From JAVBKP01 sp031553975 (lineage in GTDB: Bacteria; Bacillota; Clostridia; Peptostreptococcales; Anaerovoracaceae), in the NCBI GenBank assembly GCA_031553975.1, contig JAVBKP010000099.1:1-15814 (forward strand): a stretch of 15,814 bases of DNA, written 5' to 3'. Of the stretch, positions 7,175-15,785 are shown piece after piece (within the stretch, counting starts at the first letter, position 1; each line of letters begins with the position of its first letter). The position numbers and the translations under genes were made by a program. The notes beneath the pieces were generated by a model, which was given only the letters and a program-made list of their open reading frames with translations, was not told where the DNA came from and did no database searches.

Positions 7175-7203
7175 ATACTACCATAATACATGCGCCGTGT
7201 AAA
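7175..7203 (-). promoter_or_regulatory. Candidate rpsO promoter
   Basis: TTTACA (7203-7198) and TAGTAT (7180-7175) are 17 bases apart on the minus strand. The start would be near 7168, giving a leader of about 83 bases that contains the Shine-Dalgarno-sequestering structure. No terminator was seen between ribF and this site, so read-through from the upstream operon may add to it. Confidence 0.5.
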
Positions 7204-7230
7204 GGAAATTTTTCCATTGTCTTTCATGTT

Positions 7231-8163
7231 TTACGCTAGTTGATTCTCATGGTATTCCTTTGCCACCCTGCAATCGTCTTCAATTTGCTCTGCTAGTTTG
7301 TCTATATTTTGGAACTTCACTTCATCCCTAAGCTTTTTCAGAAATTCAACCTTAATCTCTTTGTCATAAATATCCTTGCAGAAGTCAAAGATGTGGGTTT
7401 CTATTGTCTTCTTCTCATCACCGATCGTCGGCTTGATACCTACATTGGTAATGCCTTTATATTCTGTCCAATTATACGTAAGATATGTAGCATATACGCC
7501 ATGTTTTGGTGTAACCATAGTCTCATCCAATAGGATATTTGAGGTCCTAAATCCAATGGTTCTGCCTATCTGATTCCCTTTGACTACAGTGCCACCTACT
7601 GAATAATTCCGCCCTAGGTATTTTTTTGCTTCTTCCATGTCACCTTTGGATATTAAATCTCTAATCAATGTACTGCTGACAACTTGTCCATCAATTTTGA
7701 TAGGTTGCAGCACGTGAAAACCACAAGCATTTTCTAGACACATACGTCCTAAAAGTTCCACTTTACCCGCTCCTTTTTTGCCAAAGGAGTAATTAAAGCC
7801 ACAGCAAGCCTCTCTCATTTTCAACTTTTCCATGAGAATCTCTTTGACAAATTGCTCTGCCCCCATGTTGCGAATCTCTTGGGTAAAATCAACAGTAAAT
7901 AGATAGTCTACTCCGAGTTTTTCTATCACATGCACCTTGTCTTCAAAAGTCAAAATGTTCTTGACAATATTCTCTCCTGTCATAACGTTCTTTGGGTGAT
8001 TGGTAAAGGTAAAAACAGCGCTTTTTAGTCCTGCCGCCTTTGCCGCAGACACAGCACGATATATGAGCTGCTGATGACCTTTGTGAACGCCATCAAAGTT
8101 GCCCAATGCAATTACAGTCTCTTCTATGTTCCTTACATCTTCTAATGCTTTAAATACTCTCAT
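7231..8163 (-). CDS. ribF: Bifunctional riboflavin kinase / FMN adenylyltransferase
   Basis: This cytosolic enzyme converts riboflavin to FMN and then to FAD. The N-terminal adenylyltransferase half (about residues 1-175) carries the nucleotidyltransferase motif GNFDGVHKGH (21-30), GFNYSFGKKGAG (122-133) and STLIRDLI (164-171). The C-terminal riboflavin kinase half (about 182-305) has GFRTSNI (204-210), HGVYAT, KPTIG (244-248) and the probable catalytic Glu255 in TIETHIFDF. The kinase motif is usually GFPTAN. Here Pro is replaced by Arg206, while the metal/nucleotide-binding Thr207 and Asn209 are kept, so activity is expected. At 310 residues it has the normal length. GGGAGG lies just upstream of the ATG, and truB ends 18 bases upstream. 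The truB-ribF-rpsO order is the usual one in Bacillota. Confidence 0.95.
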   Translation of the reverse strand: MRVFKALEDVRNIEETVIALGNFDGVHKGHQQLIYRAVSAAKAAGLKSAVFTFTNHPKNVMTGENIVKNILTFEDKVHVIEKLGVDYLFTVDFTQEIRNMGAEQFVKEILMEKLKMREACCGFNYSFGKKGAGKVELLGRMCLENACGFHVLQPIKIDGQVVSSTLIRDLISKGDMEEAKKYLGRNYSVGGTVVKGNQIGRTIGFRTSNILLDETMVTPKHGVYATYLTYNWTEYKGITNVGIKPTIGDEKKTIETHIFDFCKDIYDKEIKVEFLKKLRDEVKFQNIDKLAEQIEDDCRVAKEYHENQLA

Positions 8164-8181
8164 CTTGCCTCCCTATGGCCT

Positions 8182-9129
8182 CTAAGAATTGTCACTTGCT
8201 AGGGTAGAAAATCCATCTCTAGTAAATACCTTGTGGGCTTTTATCTTTTTTGTCTGTCCATCATATTTTGCTACACCGATAAACACGTTGTTGTAGTAAG
8301 CTTTGTATAACATATCTGCCGCTTCAAAATCGTATCTCATCGGCTCTATTAATTTCACCTGATCGGTCTCTAAATATCCGCCATTGACAAATACCATGGC
8401 TGATTCAAAGCTATCCATTTCAAATCCGTCAAACAGCACCAGCGGAAAATCCATGGGTATCATCTTAAGCGTACCCTCGACCACTGCTTTTTCTAGTTCT
8501 TCTATTGTCAGTGTGTCTTCTAGCGTAAATAAGCCACTTTGGGTCCTGACAAGTTTGCTCATGGCACCACCACAGCCTAGGATATTGCCAACATCTTCAC
8601 AAATTGTTCGTATATATGTACCTTTTGAACATTCTACCAAAAATGTAATTTTTGGTAAATTAATCTCGTGGATTTCTAACTTTCTAATGTGTATTTGCCT
8701 TGCTTTGACCTCTACGTATTCACCTTTTCTGGCATATTCGTATAGTTTTTTGCCAGCTACTTTTATGGCTGAGTAGTTTGGTGGGATTTGCATGATATAT
8801 CCCTCAAACTGGCCAAAGGCAGCCCGAATTTCCTCTTCTGTAAAGCCAAGGGCTTTTTCGTGGTTCTCTTCTATGGTAGTGCCCCAAACGTCCTGTGTAT
8901 CTGTCTTTAGTCCTAGGGTCACTTCTCCTTCGTAGGTTTTGTAATCCGTATCCATATACTCTACCAGCCGGGTGGCTGCCCCTACACATAAAGGTAAAAC
9001 ACCTGAAACCATTGGATCAAGTGTTCCTGTGTGCCCTATTCTTTTTATGCCTAATAGCCTTCTTGCAATACTCACAGCTTTGTGAGACGTCATGCCTTCC
9101 GGTTTGTTTAAATTAATGATTCCATTCAT
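8182..9129 (-). CDS. truB: tRNA pseudouridine-55 synthase
   Basis: TruB makes the universal pseudouridine 55 in the T-loop of tRNAs and also helps tRNA folding. The N-terminal signature INLNKPEGMTSHKAV is followed by the catalytic motif GHTGTLDPMVSGVLP with Asp38. The TYEGEVTLG segment and CSKGTYIRTICEDVG are also present, and a PUA-like C-terminal part (about 245-305) closes the 315-residue chain, which is the family length. The ATG at 9129 lies within the end of nrnA (17-base overlap), with AGGAA a short way upstream, so translation is probably coupled to nrnA. ribF begins 18 bases after its stop. Confidence 0.96.
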   Translation of the reverse strand: MNGIINLNKPEGMTSHKAVSIARRLLGIKRIGHTGTLDPMVSGVLPLCVGAATRLVEYMDTDYKTYEGEVTLGLKTDTQDVWGTTIEENHEKALGFTEEEIRAAFGQFEGYIMQIPPNYSAIKVAGKKLYEYARKGEYVEVKARQIHIRKLEIHEINLPKITFLVECSKGTYIRTICEDVGNILGCGGAMSKLVRTQSGLFTLEDTLTIEELEKAVVEGTLKMIPMDFPLVLFDGFEMDSFESAMVFVNGGYLETDQVKLIEPMRYDFEAADMLYKAYYNNVFIGVAKYDGQTKKIKAHKVFTRDGFSTLASDNS

Positions 9130-10099
9130 GAAAACGTTCCTGTAATTCTTTTACTACTTTTGCTTTTGCTTCTGATAGACTAGCTTCAATAGTGCAGCCA
9201 GCTGCTCTTTTATGCCCGCCACCTCCAAATTTGGTGGCTACGTCATTGACATTGGCATATTCTTTAGATCGCAAATTGACTCTCGTTAAGTTCGGTTCTA
9301 TTTCTTTAAAAAACACGGCAACCTCAACACCTTTAATGCTTCTAATCTCATCTATGCTACCTTCTGTATCTGACATTTTTGCACCAGCCTCTTGCACCAT
9401 TTTGCCTGTAATAAATGCAGTGGCAATCTTACCGTCCTCAAATAATTCCAAAGTGTCTATAATCTTGGCTATCATCTTTTTCCTAGATATGTTTTCACTC
9501 TGAAATAATAGCATATTGGTTTTTGTTGCATCAAAGCCAGTCTCATATAACTGTGCCACAATACGGTGGGTCTTTGCCGTGGTGTTAGAATATTGGAATT
9601 TGCCTGTATCTGTTGTAATTCCTGTGTATATAGCATTGGCAATATCCTTATCTATATTCACTTCCAATTGGTCAATTAGGTCAAATATGATTTCTGCTGT
9701 GGCACTTGCGCTCTCGTCCACATAGTTCAGTCCAGCAAAATAGGTATTTGCCATGTGATGGTCTATATTGATTGTAGCCTTTCCACTTGAAAACAGCTCT
9801 TGTCGTTTGCCTAAGCGTTTGAGATCGCCACAATCTACAGCAAAACTCAACTCAGCACCTTGCATTCCCTCAAATTTATCAGTACAAGTATCATCTACTA
9901 AAAACCTTATAAACTCTGGCACTTCATCTTCTAAAAATATTTTTGCTGTCTTTCCCATTTTTGTAAATGTTTTCTGCAATGCAATAGATGATCCCATGTT
10001 GTCTCCATCAGGAGCAACATGGGAAAAAATAAATATGGTATTTGCCTGTCGTATTGCTTGTGCTATTTCAGCCAGTGAATTATTCTTCGCTTGTGTCAT
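9113..10099 (-). CDS. nrnA: DHH family bifunctional oligoribonuclease / pAp phosphatase
   Basis: NrnA-type enzymes degrade nano-RNAs of two to five bases, and dephosphorylate 3'-phosphoadenosine 5'-phosphate, in the cytosol of bacteria that lack Orn. The DHH domain shows HVAPDGDNMGS (27-37, with His27, Asp31 and Asp33), AVDCGD (87-92) and the name-giving DHH triad (113-115). The DHHA1 substrate-binding domain ends in GGGGHKRAAG (292-301). At 328 residues the length is normal. The start overlaps rbfA by 20 bases and has no clear Shine-Dalgarno, so coupled translation is likely. It lies between rbfA and truB, a layout common in Clostridia. With pnp downstream, the cluster holds two steps of RNA decay. 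Closely related DHH phosphoesterases that cut cyclic dinucleotides are an alternative, but they usually carry extra N-terminal domains. Confidence 0.9.
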   Translation of the reverse strand: MTQAKNNSLAEIAQAIRQANTIFIFSHVAPDGDNMGSSIALQKTFTKMGKTAKIFLEDEVPEFIRFLVDDTCTDKFEGMQGAELSFAVDCGDLKRLGKRQELFSSGKATINIDHHMANTYFAGLNYVDESASATAEIIFDLIDQLEVNIDKDIANAIYTGITTDTGKFQYSNTTAKTHRIVAQLYETGFDATKTNMLLFQSENISRKKMIAKIIDTLELFEDGKIATAFITGKMVQEAGAKMSDTEGSIDEIRSIKGVEVAVFFKEIEPNLTRVNLRSKEYANVNDVATKFGGGGHKRAAGCTIEASLSEAKAKVVKELQERFHEWNH

Positions 10100-10460
10100 C
10101 TGATTTAATGTCCTTATTTACTTCATCTATGATTTTGGACATATGCAATCCATACTCCAGTGACGTGTCCATCTTAAATCTAAGTTCTGGTACATGACGG
10201 AGTTGCATTTGCTTGCCAACTTCTCTTCTCAGAAATCCCCCTGCACTTTTAAATGCAGTGAGAATTTCTTCTTTTTCTTCTTCAGCGGCCCCAAGGGCAC
10301 TGATAAAAACAGTAGCATAACTATGATCTGATGTTACCTCTACAGCTGATATACTCATAAAACGTTCTAATCTAGGATCTCTCAATCCGCTAACTAGCAT
10401 TTCACTTATGATTTTCTTTATTTCTTCGCCGATTCGGCCGCTACGAAAATTCTTACCCAT
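10080..10460 (-). CDS. rbfA: 30S ribosome-binding factor A
   Basis: RbfA binds immature 30S subunits near the 5' end helix of 16S rRNA and helps late maturation and cold adaptation. The 126-residue protein is a single KH-like domain with the family start RSGRIGEEIKKIISEML, the DPRL segment, the VTSDHSYATVFIS strand, and LRHVPELRFKMD near the end. The start lies seven bases after the infB stop. The best Shine-Dalgarno, AAGGA, overlaps the infB terminus and is about 12 bases away, so re-initiation by terminating ribosomes is probable. Its C-terminal acidic tail overlaps the start of nrnA. Confidence 0.95.
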   Translation of the reverse strand: MGKNFRSGRIGEEIKKIISEMLVSGLRDPRLERFMSISAVEVTSDHSYATVFISALGAAEEEKEEILTAFKSAGGFLRREVGKQMQLRHVPELRFKMDTSLEYGLHMSKIIDEVNKDIKSDDTSEE

Positions 10461-10467
10461 TTAGGTC

Positions 10468-13400
10468 TTATTTCCTTTCAACCTCTTCCATCTTGAAGGC
10501 TTCTATGATGTCACCTTCTTTTAAGTCGTTGTAGTCTTCAATGCCAATACCGCACTCATAGCCTTTTGCTACTTCTTTGGCATCATCCTTAAATCTCTTT
10601 AGTGAAGATATTTTGCCTTCGTGAATAATGATACCTTGTCTTGTCAATCTAAGTTGTGCGTTACGTTCTACTTTACCTTCTATTACGTAGGCTCCTGCAA
10701 TAACACCAGCATTTGGAATTTTGAATGTTGTTCTTACTTCTACTTTACCAATGACAACTTCTTTGAACTCTGGGTCAAGCATTCCCTTCATGGCGGCTTC
10801 AATGTCATCTAATATCTCGTAGATTATACGGGATGTTTTGATTTCTACGCCTTCACGTTCTGCCATAACAGTTATGTTTGTCATAGGGCGTACGTTAAAT
10901 CCGATCAACAACGCGTTGGAGGTAGCTGCTAGCATTACGTCAGATTCCGTGAATGTACCTACACCCGAGTGTACGATTTTTACTTTCACTTCCTCATTAG
11001 ATAATTTTTCTAAAGATTGAATCAATGCGCCAATAGAACCTTGTACGTCGCCTTTTACGATTAAATTCAACTCTTTCAAGTTGCCTTGTTTTATGTGGTT
11101 AAACAAATCGTCAAGAGTAACATTGGATGTGCTCTTCATCACTACGTCACGCATTTTGCGTTGTCTTGCCTCAGCGATAGATTTTGCCTCTTTATCGTCC
11201 CCGATTGCGTGGACTAAGTCGCCAGATTGTGGCACTTCAGAGAGTCCTAGTACCTCAACAGCTGTAACTGGTCCAGCTTTTTTGATAGAAATACCTTTAC
11301 TGTTGCTCATGGCTCTTACTTTACCATAGTAGTTACCTGCTACAATAGAATCACCTACATGCAGGGTCCCTGTCTCCACAATCATATCCACAACTGGACC
11401 TTTGGCTTTGTCGAGTCTAGCCTCGATAACAGTACCTTTGGCTAATCTATTTGGATTGGCTTTGAGTTCCATTACGTCAGCTTGTAACAATACCATGTCT
11501 AGTAGGTCTTCAATACCTATTCTTGCTTTTGCTGATACAGGAACTGATATAACATCTCCGCCCCAATCTTCCACAAGAATATTATGTTCAGTCAACTCTT
11601 GTTTTACTCTTTCTGGGTTGGCTGCTTCTTTATCTATTTTGTTAATGGCAACAATAATAGGTACGCCTGCTGCTTTCGCATGGCTAATAGCCTCTACTGT
11701 TTGAGGTTTAACACCATCATCCGCTGCTACTACTAGTATGGCAATGTCTGTCACTTGCGCACCGCGGGCACGCATTGTGGTAAACGCTTCGTGTCCTGGT
11801 GTATCTAGGAACATGATTTTCTTTCCATTATGTCTAACCGCTGATGCTCCAATATGCTGGGTGATTCCACCAGACTCACCGCGTTGTACATCTGAGCTAC
11901 GTATAGCATCAAGAAGTGATGTCTTACCATGGTCTACGTGACCCATTACAGTTACAATTGGTGGTCTTTCTTTTAATTCTACTTCCGTGTCTTCTTGCAC
12001 TTCGATGGCAGCCTCTTCTAAGGCCTCTCCAACATGCTCGATCATGACTTTAACACCAAGTTCATCGCCTAGCAAAAGAACCATGTCTTCATCTATGTTT
12101 TGATTTACATTGGCCATGATGCCTAGCTTCATCAATTTCATGATGACATCTGATGTTGATTTTTTAATTTGCTCGGCGAAGCCCATTACAGTAATTGGCA
12201 CTGTAATCATAGTAGACTTTGCTCTCTCTTCGATTTGCTCCGCTGTTAGTACTTCTACTGGTGGTGCATTTCTCTTTGCTTCTTTGGCGGCTCTTGCTTT
12301 TCTAGCGGTTTTGCCAGTACGTATATTTCTGTCTTTGTATCCGCCTTGGCCTTTGTTCTCAAATTTTTCAAATTTATCTTTTGGCTTATCGTCTTTTTTC
12401 TTCTTATCGTCATATTTTTTGACGATAGACTTGGTGGCAGGTGCATCACCTGCTGGTTTTCTCTCTGGTGGTTTTTGTTGGTATGGTCTTGATTGTCCAT
12501 CACTATCTTTATCGCCACCTGGTCTATATCCACCACCAGCTGGCCTATATCCTCCACCTTGTGGACGGTCCCCTGGCGGTCTGTATGGTGGTCTATCTCC
12601 TTGCGGACGGTCACCTTGTGGTCTGTATGGTGGTCTATCTCCTTGTGGACGGTCACCTTGTGGTCTATATGGTGGTCTATCTCCTTGTGGACGGTCCCCT
12701 TGTGGTCTATATGGTGGTCTATCTCCTTGCGGACGGTCCCCTTGTGGTCTATATGGTGGTCTATCTCCTTGTGGGCGATCACCTTGTGGTCTATATGGTG
12801 GTCTATCTCCTTGTGGGCGATCTCCTTGTGGTCTGTATGGTGGTCTATCTCCTTGCGGACGATCTCCCTGTGGTCTGTATGGTGGTCTATCTCCTTGCGG
12901 ACGATCACCGTGTGGTCTATATGGTGGTCTATCTCCTTGCGGACGATCACCTTGTGGTCTGTATGGTGGTCTATCTCCTTGCGGACGGTCCCCCTGTGGT
13001 CTATACGGCGGGCGATCCCCTTGTGGACGGTCTCCTTGTGGTCTGTCTCCTTGCGGTCTATCTCCTTGCGGTCTATCTCCTTGGTATGGTCTGCGCTCAC
13101 CTTGTGGGCGGTCTCCTTGCGGACGATCCCCCTGTGGACGGTCTCCTTGCGGTCTGTCTCCTTGTGGTCTATACGGCGGACGGTCTCCTTGCGGACGGTC
13201 GCCCTGTGGTCTGCCTTCACCCAACGAAGCAGGCTTCGCGGGTGCCCCGTTTTCTTGTGGGCGGCGTTCCTCTTGTGGTTTTTCACTATTTGCTGATATA
13301 GGGTTTCCTGGGGCGGCTGGATTGCTCGTAGCAACAGGCTTTTGTTCAACAGAATTTTGCTCTACCGCTGGCTTTGCAACAGCTGGTGCTGGTGCCTGTG

Positions 13401-13623
13401 CCTGTGCTGGTCTTTCTGGCTTTGGCGTAGCTACCGCTGGCTTTGTAGTCGGAGCCATATGCTCTGCTACTTTTTTAACGTCCTCCGGCGATATGGCGCT
13501 CATGTGGCTTTTTACCTCAATACCCATATCTTTAAGAATTCCAACCATATCCTTGCTGTCAACAGCCCATTTTTTGGCTACTTCGTACACTTTTGTTGTG
13601 TCTGCTTTTTTTGTCGTTGTCAA
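10468..13623 (-). CDS. infB: Translation initiation factor IF2 with long repetitive disordered insert
   Basis: IF2 is the GTPase that brings formyl-methionyl tRNA to the 30S subunit and promotes subunit joining. In order: an IF2_N subdomain (about residues 5-50); an Ala/Pro/Lys-rich stretch; a Gly-Asp-Arg-Pro-Gln/Tyr repeat region (about 135-355); a Lys-rich linker; a second IF2_N subdomain (about 470-525); the GTPase domain with GHVDHGKT (561-568), DTPGHE (607-612), NKID (661-664) and a later SAK; then domains II-IV to residue 1051. Family members vary from about 700 to over 1000 residues, nearly all the difference lying in this N-terminal region. A TTG start at 13623 is chosen because AAGGAG (13632-13637) lies eight bases upstream. 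An in-frame GTG at 13632 overlaps that site and would add three residues. It lies between ylxQ and rbfA; ylxP, found here in Bacillus, is absent. Confidence 0.96.
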   Translation of the reverse strand: MTTTKKADTTKVYEVAKKWAVDSKDMVGILKDMGIEVKSHMSAISPEDVKKVAEHMAPTTKPAVATPKPERPAQAQAPAPAVAKPAVEQNSVEQKPVATSNPAAPGNPISANSEKPQEERRPQENGAPAKPASLGEGRPQGDRPQGDRPPYRPQGDRPQGDRPQGDRPQGDRPQGERRPYQGDRPQGDRPQGDRPQGDRPQGDRPPYRPQGDRPQGDRPPYRPQGDRPQGDRPPYRPHGDRPQGDRPPYRPQGDRPQGDRPPYRPQGDRPQGDRPPYRPQGDRPQGDRPPYRPQGDRPQGDRPPYRPQGDRPQGDRPPYRPQGDRPQGDRPPYRPQGDRPQGDRPPYRPPGDRPQGGGYRPAGGGYRPGGDKDSDGQSRPYQQKPPERKPAGDAPATKSIVKKYDDKKKKDDKPKDKFEKFENKGQGGYKDRNIRTGKTARKARAAKEAKRNAPPVEVLTAEQIEERAKSTMITVPITVMGFAEQIKKSTSDVIMKLMKLGIMANVNQNIDEDMVLLLGDELGVKVMIEHVGEALEEAAIEVQEDTEVELKERPPIVTVMGHVDHGKTSLLDAIRSSDVQRGESGGITQHIGASAVRHNGKKIMFLDTPGHEAFTTMRARGAQVTDIAILVVAADDGVKPQTVEAISHAKAAGVPIIVAINKIDKEAANPERVKQELTEHNILVEDWGGDVISVPVSAKARIGIEDLLDMVLLQADVMELKANPNRLAKGTVIEARLDKAKGPVVDMIVETGTLHVGDSIVAGNYYGKVRAMSNSKGISIKKAGPVTAVEVLGLSEVPQSGDLVHAIGDDKEAKSIAEARQRKMRDVVMKSTSNVTLDDLFNHIKQGNLKELNLIVKGDVQGSIGALIQSLEKLSNEEVKVKIVHSGVGTFTESDVMLAATSNALLIGFNVRPMTNITVMAEREGVEIKTSRIIYEILDDIEAAMKGMLDPEFKEVVIGKVEVRTTFKIPNAGVIAGAYVIEGKVERNAQLRLTRQGIIIHEGKISSLKRFKDDAKEVAKGYECGIGIEDYNDLKEGDIIEAFKMEEVERK
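12560..13220 (-). repeat. Tandem 42-base repeat array inside infB
   Basis: The core is eleven copies of a 42-base unit in perfect phase: the PYRP codons recur from 12581 to 13001 at exact 42-base steps. Each copy encodes [15 protein letters not shown] twelfth PPYRP lies near 13175, and the DNA between is made of shorter GDRPQ units. Copies differ mostly by silent third-position changes; amino-acid variants include one PYRPH and a terminal PYRPP. The array keeps frame because 42 is a multiple of three. Copy number is likely to vary by slippage or recombination. The encoded segment has two Asp and three Arg per unit and should be disordered. Confidence 0.9.
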
Positions 13624-13631
13624 TAAAATCA

Positions 13632-13637
13632 CTCCTT
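13632..13637 (-). promoter_or_regulatory. Ribosome binding site deciding the infB start
   Basis: AAGGAG here is eight bases before the TTG at 13623. The alternative GTG at 13630-13632 shares a base with it and could not use it, so the TTG is preferred. Confidence 0.65.
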
Positions 13638-13652
13638 GTTACGCAAATTGCG

Positions 13653-13964
13653 CTATTTCATTGTTAATAATTCGCTCTCAATGGCTTTCGCCATGTTTTC
13701 ATCTATTATTCCGAATATATTTCTATTGGGAAGTCCTGTCATGTGGGAAAGTGCATCTCCTGTTCCGTATATATAATATGGTACTTTGTGCCTTTCGCAG
13801 AGTTTTAGAAATTTGTCTTTGGTTTTATCCGACGTATCTTCTGTAAGAATCATTAGTTTTACTTTGCGCCTTTTAATCATCTCTATGCATGTATCGTATC
13901 CTGCGATGAGATTTCCAGCTCTTCTAGATAGTCCTAAATATCGTTCTACTTTACCTTGCATCAT
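13653..13964 (-). CDS. ylxQ: L7Ae-family RNA-binding protein YlxQ
   Basis: This is a small protein of the ribosomal L7Ae/L30e/S12e/Gadd45 fold, a group that binds kink-turn-like RNAs. The 103-residue chain has LGLSRRAGNLIAGYDTCIEMIKRR (written here as the N-terminal helix-strand segment, about 10-33), MILTEDTSDKTKDKF and a C-terminal strand with NRNIFGI. These correspond to the RNA-binding side of the fold. YlxQ-type proteins are conserved between nusA and infB in Bacillota, but their role is not well established. The gene overlaps rnpM by 14 bases and has GAAAGG seven bases before its first ATG. Two adjacent ATG codons (13964 and 13961) could serve as start. infB begins about 30 bases after its stop. 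Confidence 0.9.
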   Translation of the reverse strand: MMQGKVERYLGLSRRAGNLIAGYDTCIEMIKRRKVKLMILTEDTSDKTKDKFLKLCERHKVPYYIYGTGDALSHMTGLPNRNIFGIIDENMAKAIESELLTMK

Positions 13965-14223
13965 TTTCTAGCCTTTCAAATATTTCATCTACAATTTGAC
14001 TTGGGATTTCTCTTTTAAGGCTACGATTAAAACCTCTTCTCTTCTTAGCCGTACTGATGCAGTTCTTGTCAGGGCACAGATATACGCTTCGTCCTGATGC
14101 CTTCGTGTCCGTTGTCAAGATCTTTCCAGCCGTGTATACAATCTGAATCAACTCTGATTTTGGTTTAGATACCATGCAACCTACACATCTACGCATAGGT
14201 ACTCGTTTGCTTTCCACTTTCAT
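13951..14223 (-). CDS. rnpM: YlxR family RNase P modulator
   Basis: This is a small basic nucleic-acid-binding protein of the DUF448/YlxR family. Work on Bacillus has linked the family to binding of RNase P RNA, hence the name RnpM. The 90 residues contain the conserved start VPMRRCVGC (Cys13, Cys16), the GRSVYLCPDKNC motif (44-55, Cys50 and Cys55) and a basic C-terminal half with AKKRRGFNRSLKRE. The four cysteines could hold a metal, although many relatives lack them. AAGGAAA lies directly before the ATG. The gene sits 11 bases after nusA and overlaps ylxQ, the invariant order in this operon. Confidence 0.92.
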   Translation of the reverse strand: MKVESKRVPMRRCVGCMVSKPKSELIQIVYTAGKILTTDTKASGRSVYLCPDKNCISTAKKRRGFNRSLKREIPSQIVDEIFERLENDAR

Positions 14224-14234
14224 TTTCCTTTATA

Positions 14235-15290
14235 TTACTCTTCTCTACCATCTCCATAGTATTGGGAGTGACTCTTAATATCTATTTTCCAACCAGTGAG
14301 CTTGGCGGCCAGTCTTACGTTCTGCCCTTCTTTGCCTATGGCAAGAGATAATTGCTGGTCAGGTACGATGACAACTGACATTCTTGTATCAACATCATCA
14401 ATGATGATTTCTTCTACTCTTGCTGGATTTAATGCACCTACAATAAAATCAGCAGGGTTGTCGCTCCATTCAGCAATATCAATTTTTTCTCCGAAAAGCT
14501 CATCTACAATGTTCTGAACTCTCATACCTTTTCCGCCTACACAAGCACCCACTGGATCAATATTCTCGTCGTGGGCATATACTGCCATTTTTGTTCTGAA
14601 TCCGGCTTCTCTAGCGATGCTCTTAATCTCTACTACACCGTCTTCAATCTCAGCCACTTCTAGCTCAAATAATCTCTTCACCAGTCCTGGGTGTGATCTA
14701 GATAAGTATACATGGGTTCCTTTTACGGTTTTTTTCACATCCATTATATATACTTTTAGTCTGATTCCCGGGTTGTAATCCTCTCCTTGTACCTGCTCTG
14801 TGGATGCTAGTATGCCTTCTGTAGAACCTATACTGACGTAGACATTGTCGTTGTTTACTCTTTCAACAACTCCATTTAGTATTTCCCCAATACGGGCAAA
14901 GTAATAATCATATACCATGTCTCTTTCGGCTTCTCTAATTTTTTGTACCACAACCTGTTTTGCCGTCTGGGCTGCAATACGTCCGAAATCCTTTGGCGTT
15001 ACTTTTTCTTCGATGATATCGTCTAGTTCAAATTTTTTGTTGATGGCTTTAGCGTCTTCAAGAGAAATCTCACTAAATTGATCTTCCATATCATTCACTA
15101 CTGTTCTGCGTTGCAGTACTTCAATATCTCCGCTTTTTTCACTGATTTCTACTCTAACATTCGCTGATGTGCCGTAATTCTTTTTGTATGCTGAAACAAG
15201 GGCTAGTTCAATAGCCTCGAAAAGCAACTCCTTTGAGATACCTTTTTCCCTTTCCAGCTGCTCCATTGCAGCGATAAAATCTGTGTTCAT
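14235..15290 (-). CDS. nusA: Transcription termination/antitermination factor NusA
   Basis: NusA binds RNA polymerase and nascent RNA, promoting pausing, intrinsic termination and rRNA antitermination. The 351 residues hold the N-terminal polymerase-binding domain (about 1-125), an S1 domain (about 135-200), and two KH domains (about 230-280 and 300-345) with GXXG loops GGKG (252-255) and GKEG (319-322). It lacks the acidic C-terminal repeats found in the 495-residue E. coli protein, which is normal for Bacillota. AAGGAGG lies about 13 bases before the ATG at 15290, a longer spacing than its neighbours have. It is flanked by rimP (18 bases upstream) and rnpM (11 bases downstream). Confidence 0.96.
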   Translation of the reverse strand: MNTDFIAAMEQLEREKGISKELLFEAIELALVSAYKKNYGTSANVRVEISEKSGDIEVLQRRTVVNDMEDQFSEISLEDAKAINKKFELDDIIEEKVTPKDFGRIAAQTAKQVVVQKIREAERDMVYDYYFARIGEILNGVVERVNNDNVYVSIGSTEGILASTEQVQGEDYNPGIRLKVYIMDVKKTVKGTHVYLSRSHPGLVKRLFELEVAEIEDGVVEIKSIAREAGFRTKMAVYAHDENIDPVGACVGGKGMRVQNIVDELFGEKIDIAEWSDNPADFIVGALNPARVEEIIIDDVDTRMSVVIVPDQQLSLAIGKEGQNVRLAAKLTGWKIDIKSHSQYYGDGREE

Positions 15291-15308
15291 TTTGCCTTAC
15301 ACTCCTCC

Positions 15309-15785
15309 TTAAAATACTACCGCAAGTCTGACTTTAGATGCACTGTCTTTTGGTATTTCAATCTTCTCACGTTTTTGGTTTGCTATAACTATATTATGGT
15401 CAATTATCCCAATAAGCTCTCCATGGAGCTGTTTCTTTCCATCAATGGCCTTGTATAAAGATACATCTACCAGTCTTCCCTTATACTTTTCAAAATGTTC
15501 ATCTGTCAGCAGTGGTCTATCAATGCCTGGGGAGGATACTTCTAAGTAATACTCTTTTTCGATTGGGTCTAACTCGTCTAGCTTTGCGCTGAGATACCGG
15601 CTCACCTTCTCGCAATCCTCTATGCTAATATATTCCTCTTCTTCGGACTGTTTGTCTATATATATGCGTAGGTACCAGTCTTTTACTTCTTTTATATACT
15701 CTACATTAAAAAGCGCGTAGCCATTCTCCAATAGAAAAGGCTCCAGCGCTTCGCTAACAATATCAGTAATTTTTTGTTTTGCCAA
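15309..15785 (-). CDS. rimP: Ribosome maturation factor RimP
   Basis: RimP assists assembly of the 30S subunit. The family features are an N-terminal alpha/beta domain (about residues 1-80, with GYALFNVEYIKE and WYLRIYID), the conserved LEVSSPGIDRPL segment, and a C-terminal SH3-like barrel with a KVRLAVVF end. A TTG start at 15785 is preferred: GAGGTG lies just upstream, and it gives 158 residues, close to the about 156 of B. subtilis. A GTG at 15806 would give 165 residues but lacks a ribosome binding site. The frame stays open to the window edge, so a start outside cannot be excluded. It is the first visible gene of the nusA-infB operon; the promoter must lie beyond 15814. Confidence 0.92.
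   Translation of the reverse strand: MAKQKITDIVSEALEPFLLENGYALFNVEYIKEVKDWYLRIYIDKQSEEEEYISIEDCEKVSRYLSAKLDELDPIEKEYYLEVSSPGIDRPLLTDEHFEKYKGRLVDVSLYKAIDGKKQLHGELIGIIDHNIVIANQKREKIEIPKDSASKVRLAVVF

Noticed and set aside
7201..7230. Terminator between ribF and rpsO
   Set aside because: Only a short GGAAA/TTTCC pairing with a two-base loop is present, which is too weak.
12560..13220. Possible CRISPR array
   Set aside because: The regular repeats have no unique spacers, keep one reading frame and encode part of IF2.
12110..13846. A 578-codon open frame on the plus strand opposite infB, plus further long frames in other phases across 12255-13349
   Set aside because: They arise because the 42-base repeat has no stop codon in several frames and 42 is a multiple of three. 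The predicted proteins are low-complexity (for example repeated [11 protein letters not shown]), lack ribosome binding sites and lie opposite a clear IF2 gene.
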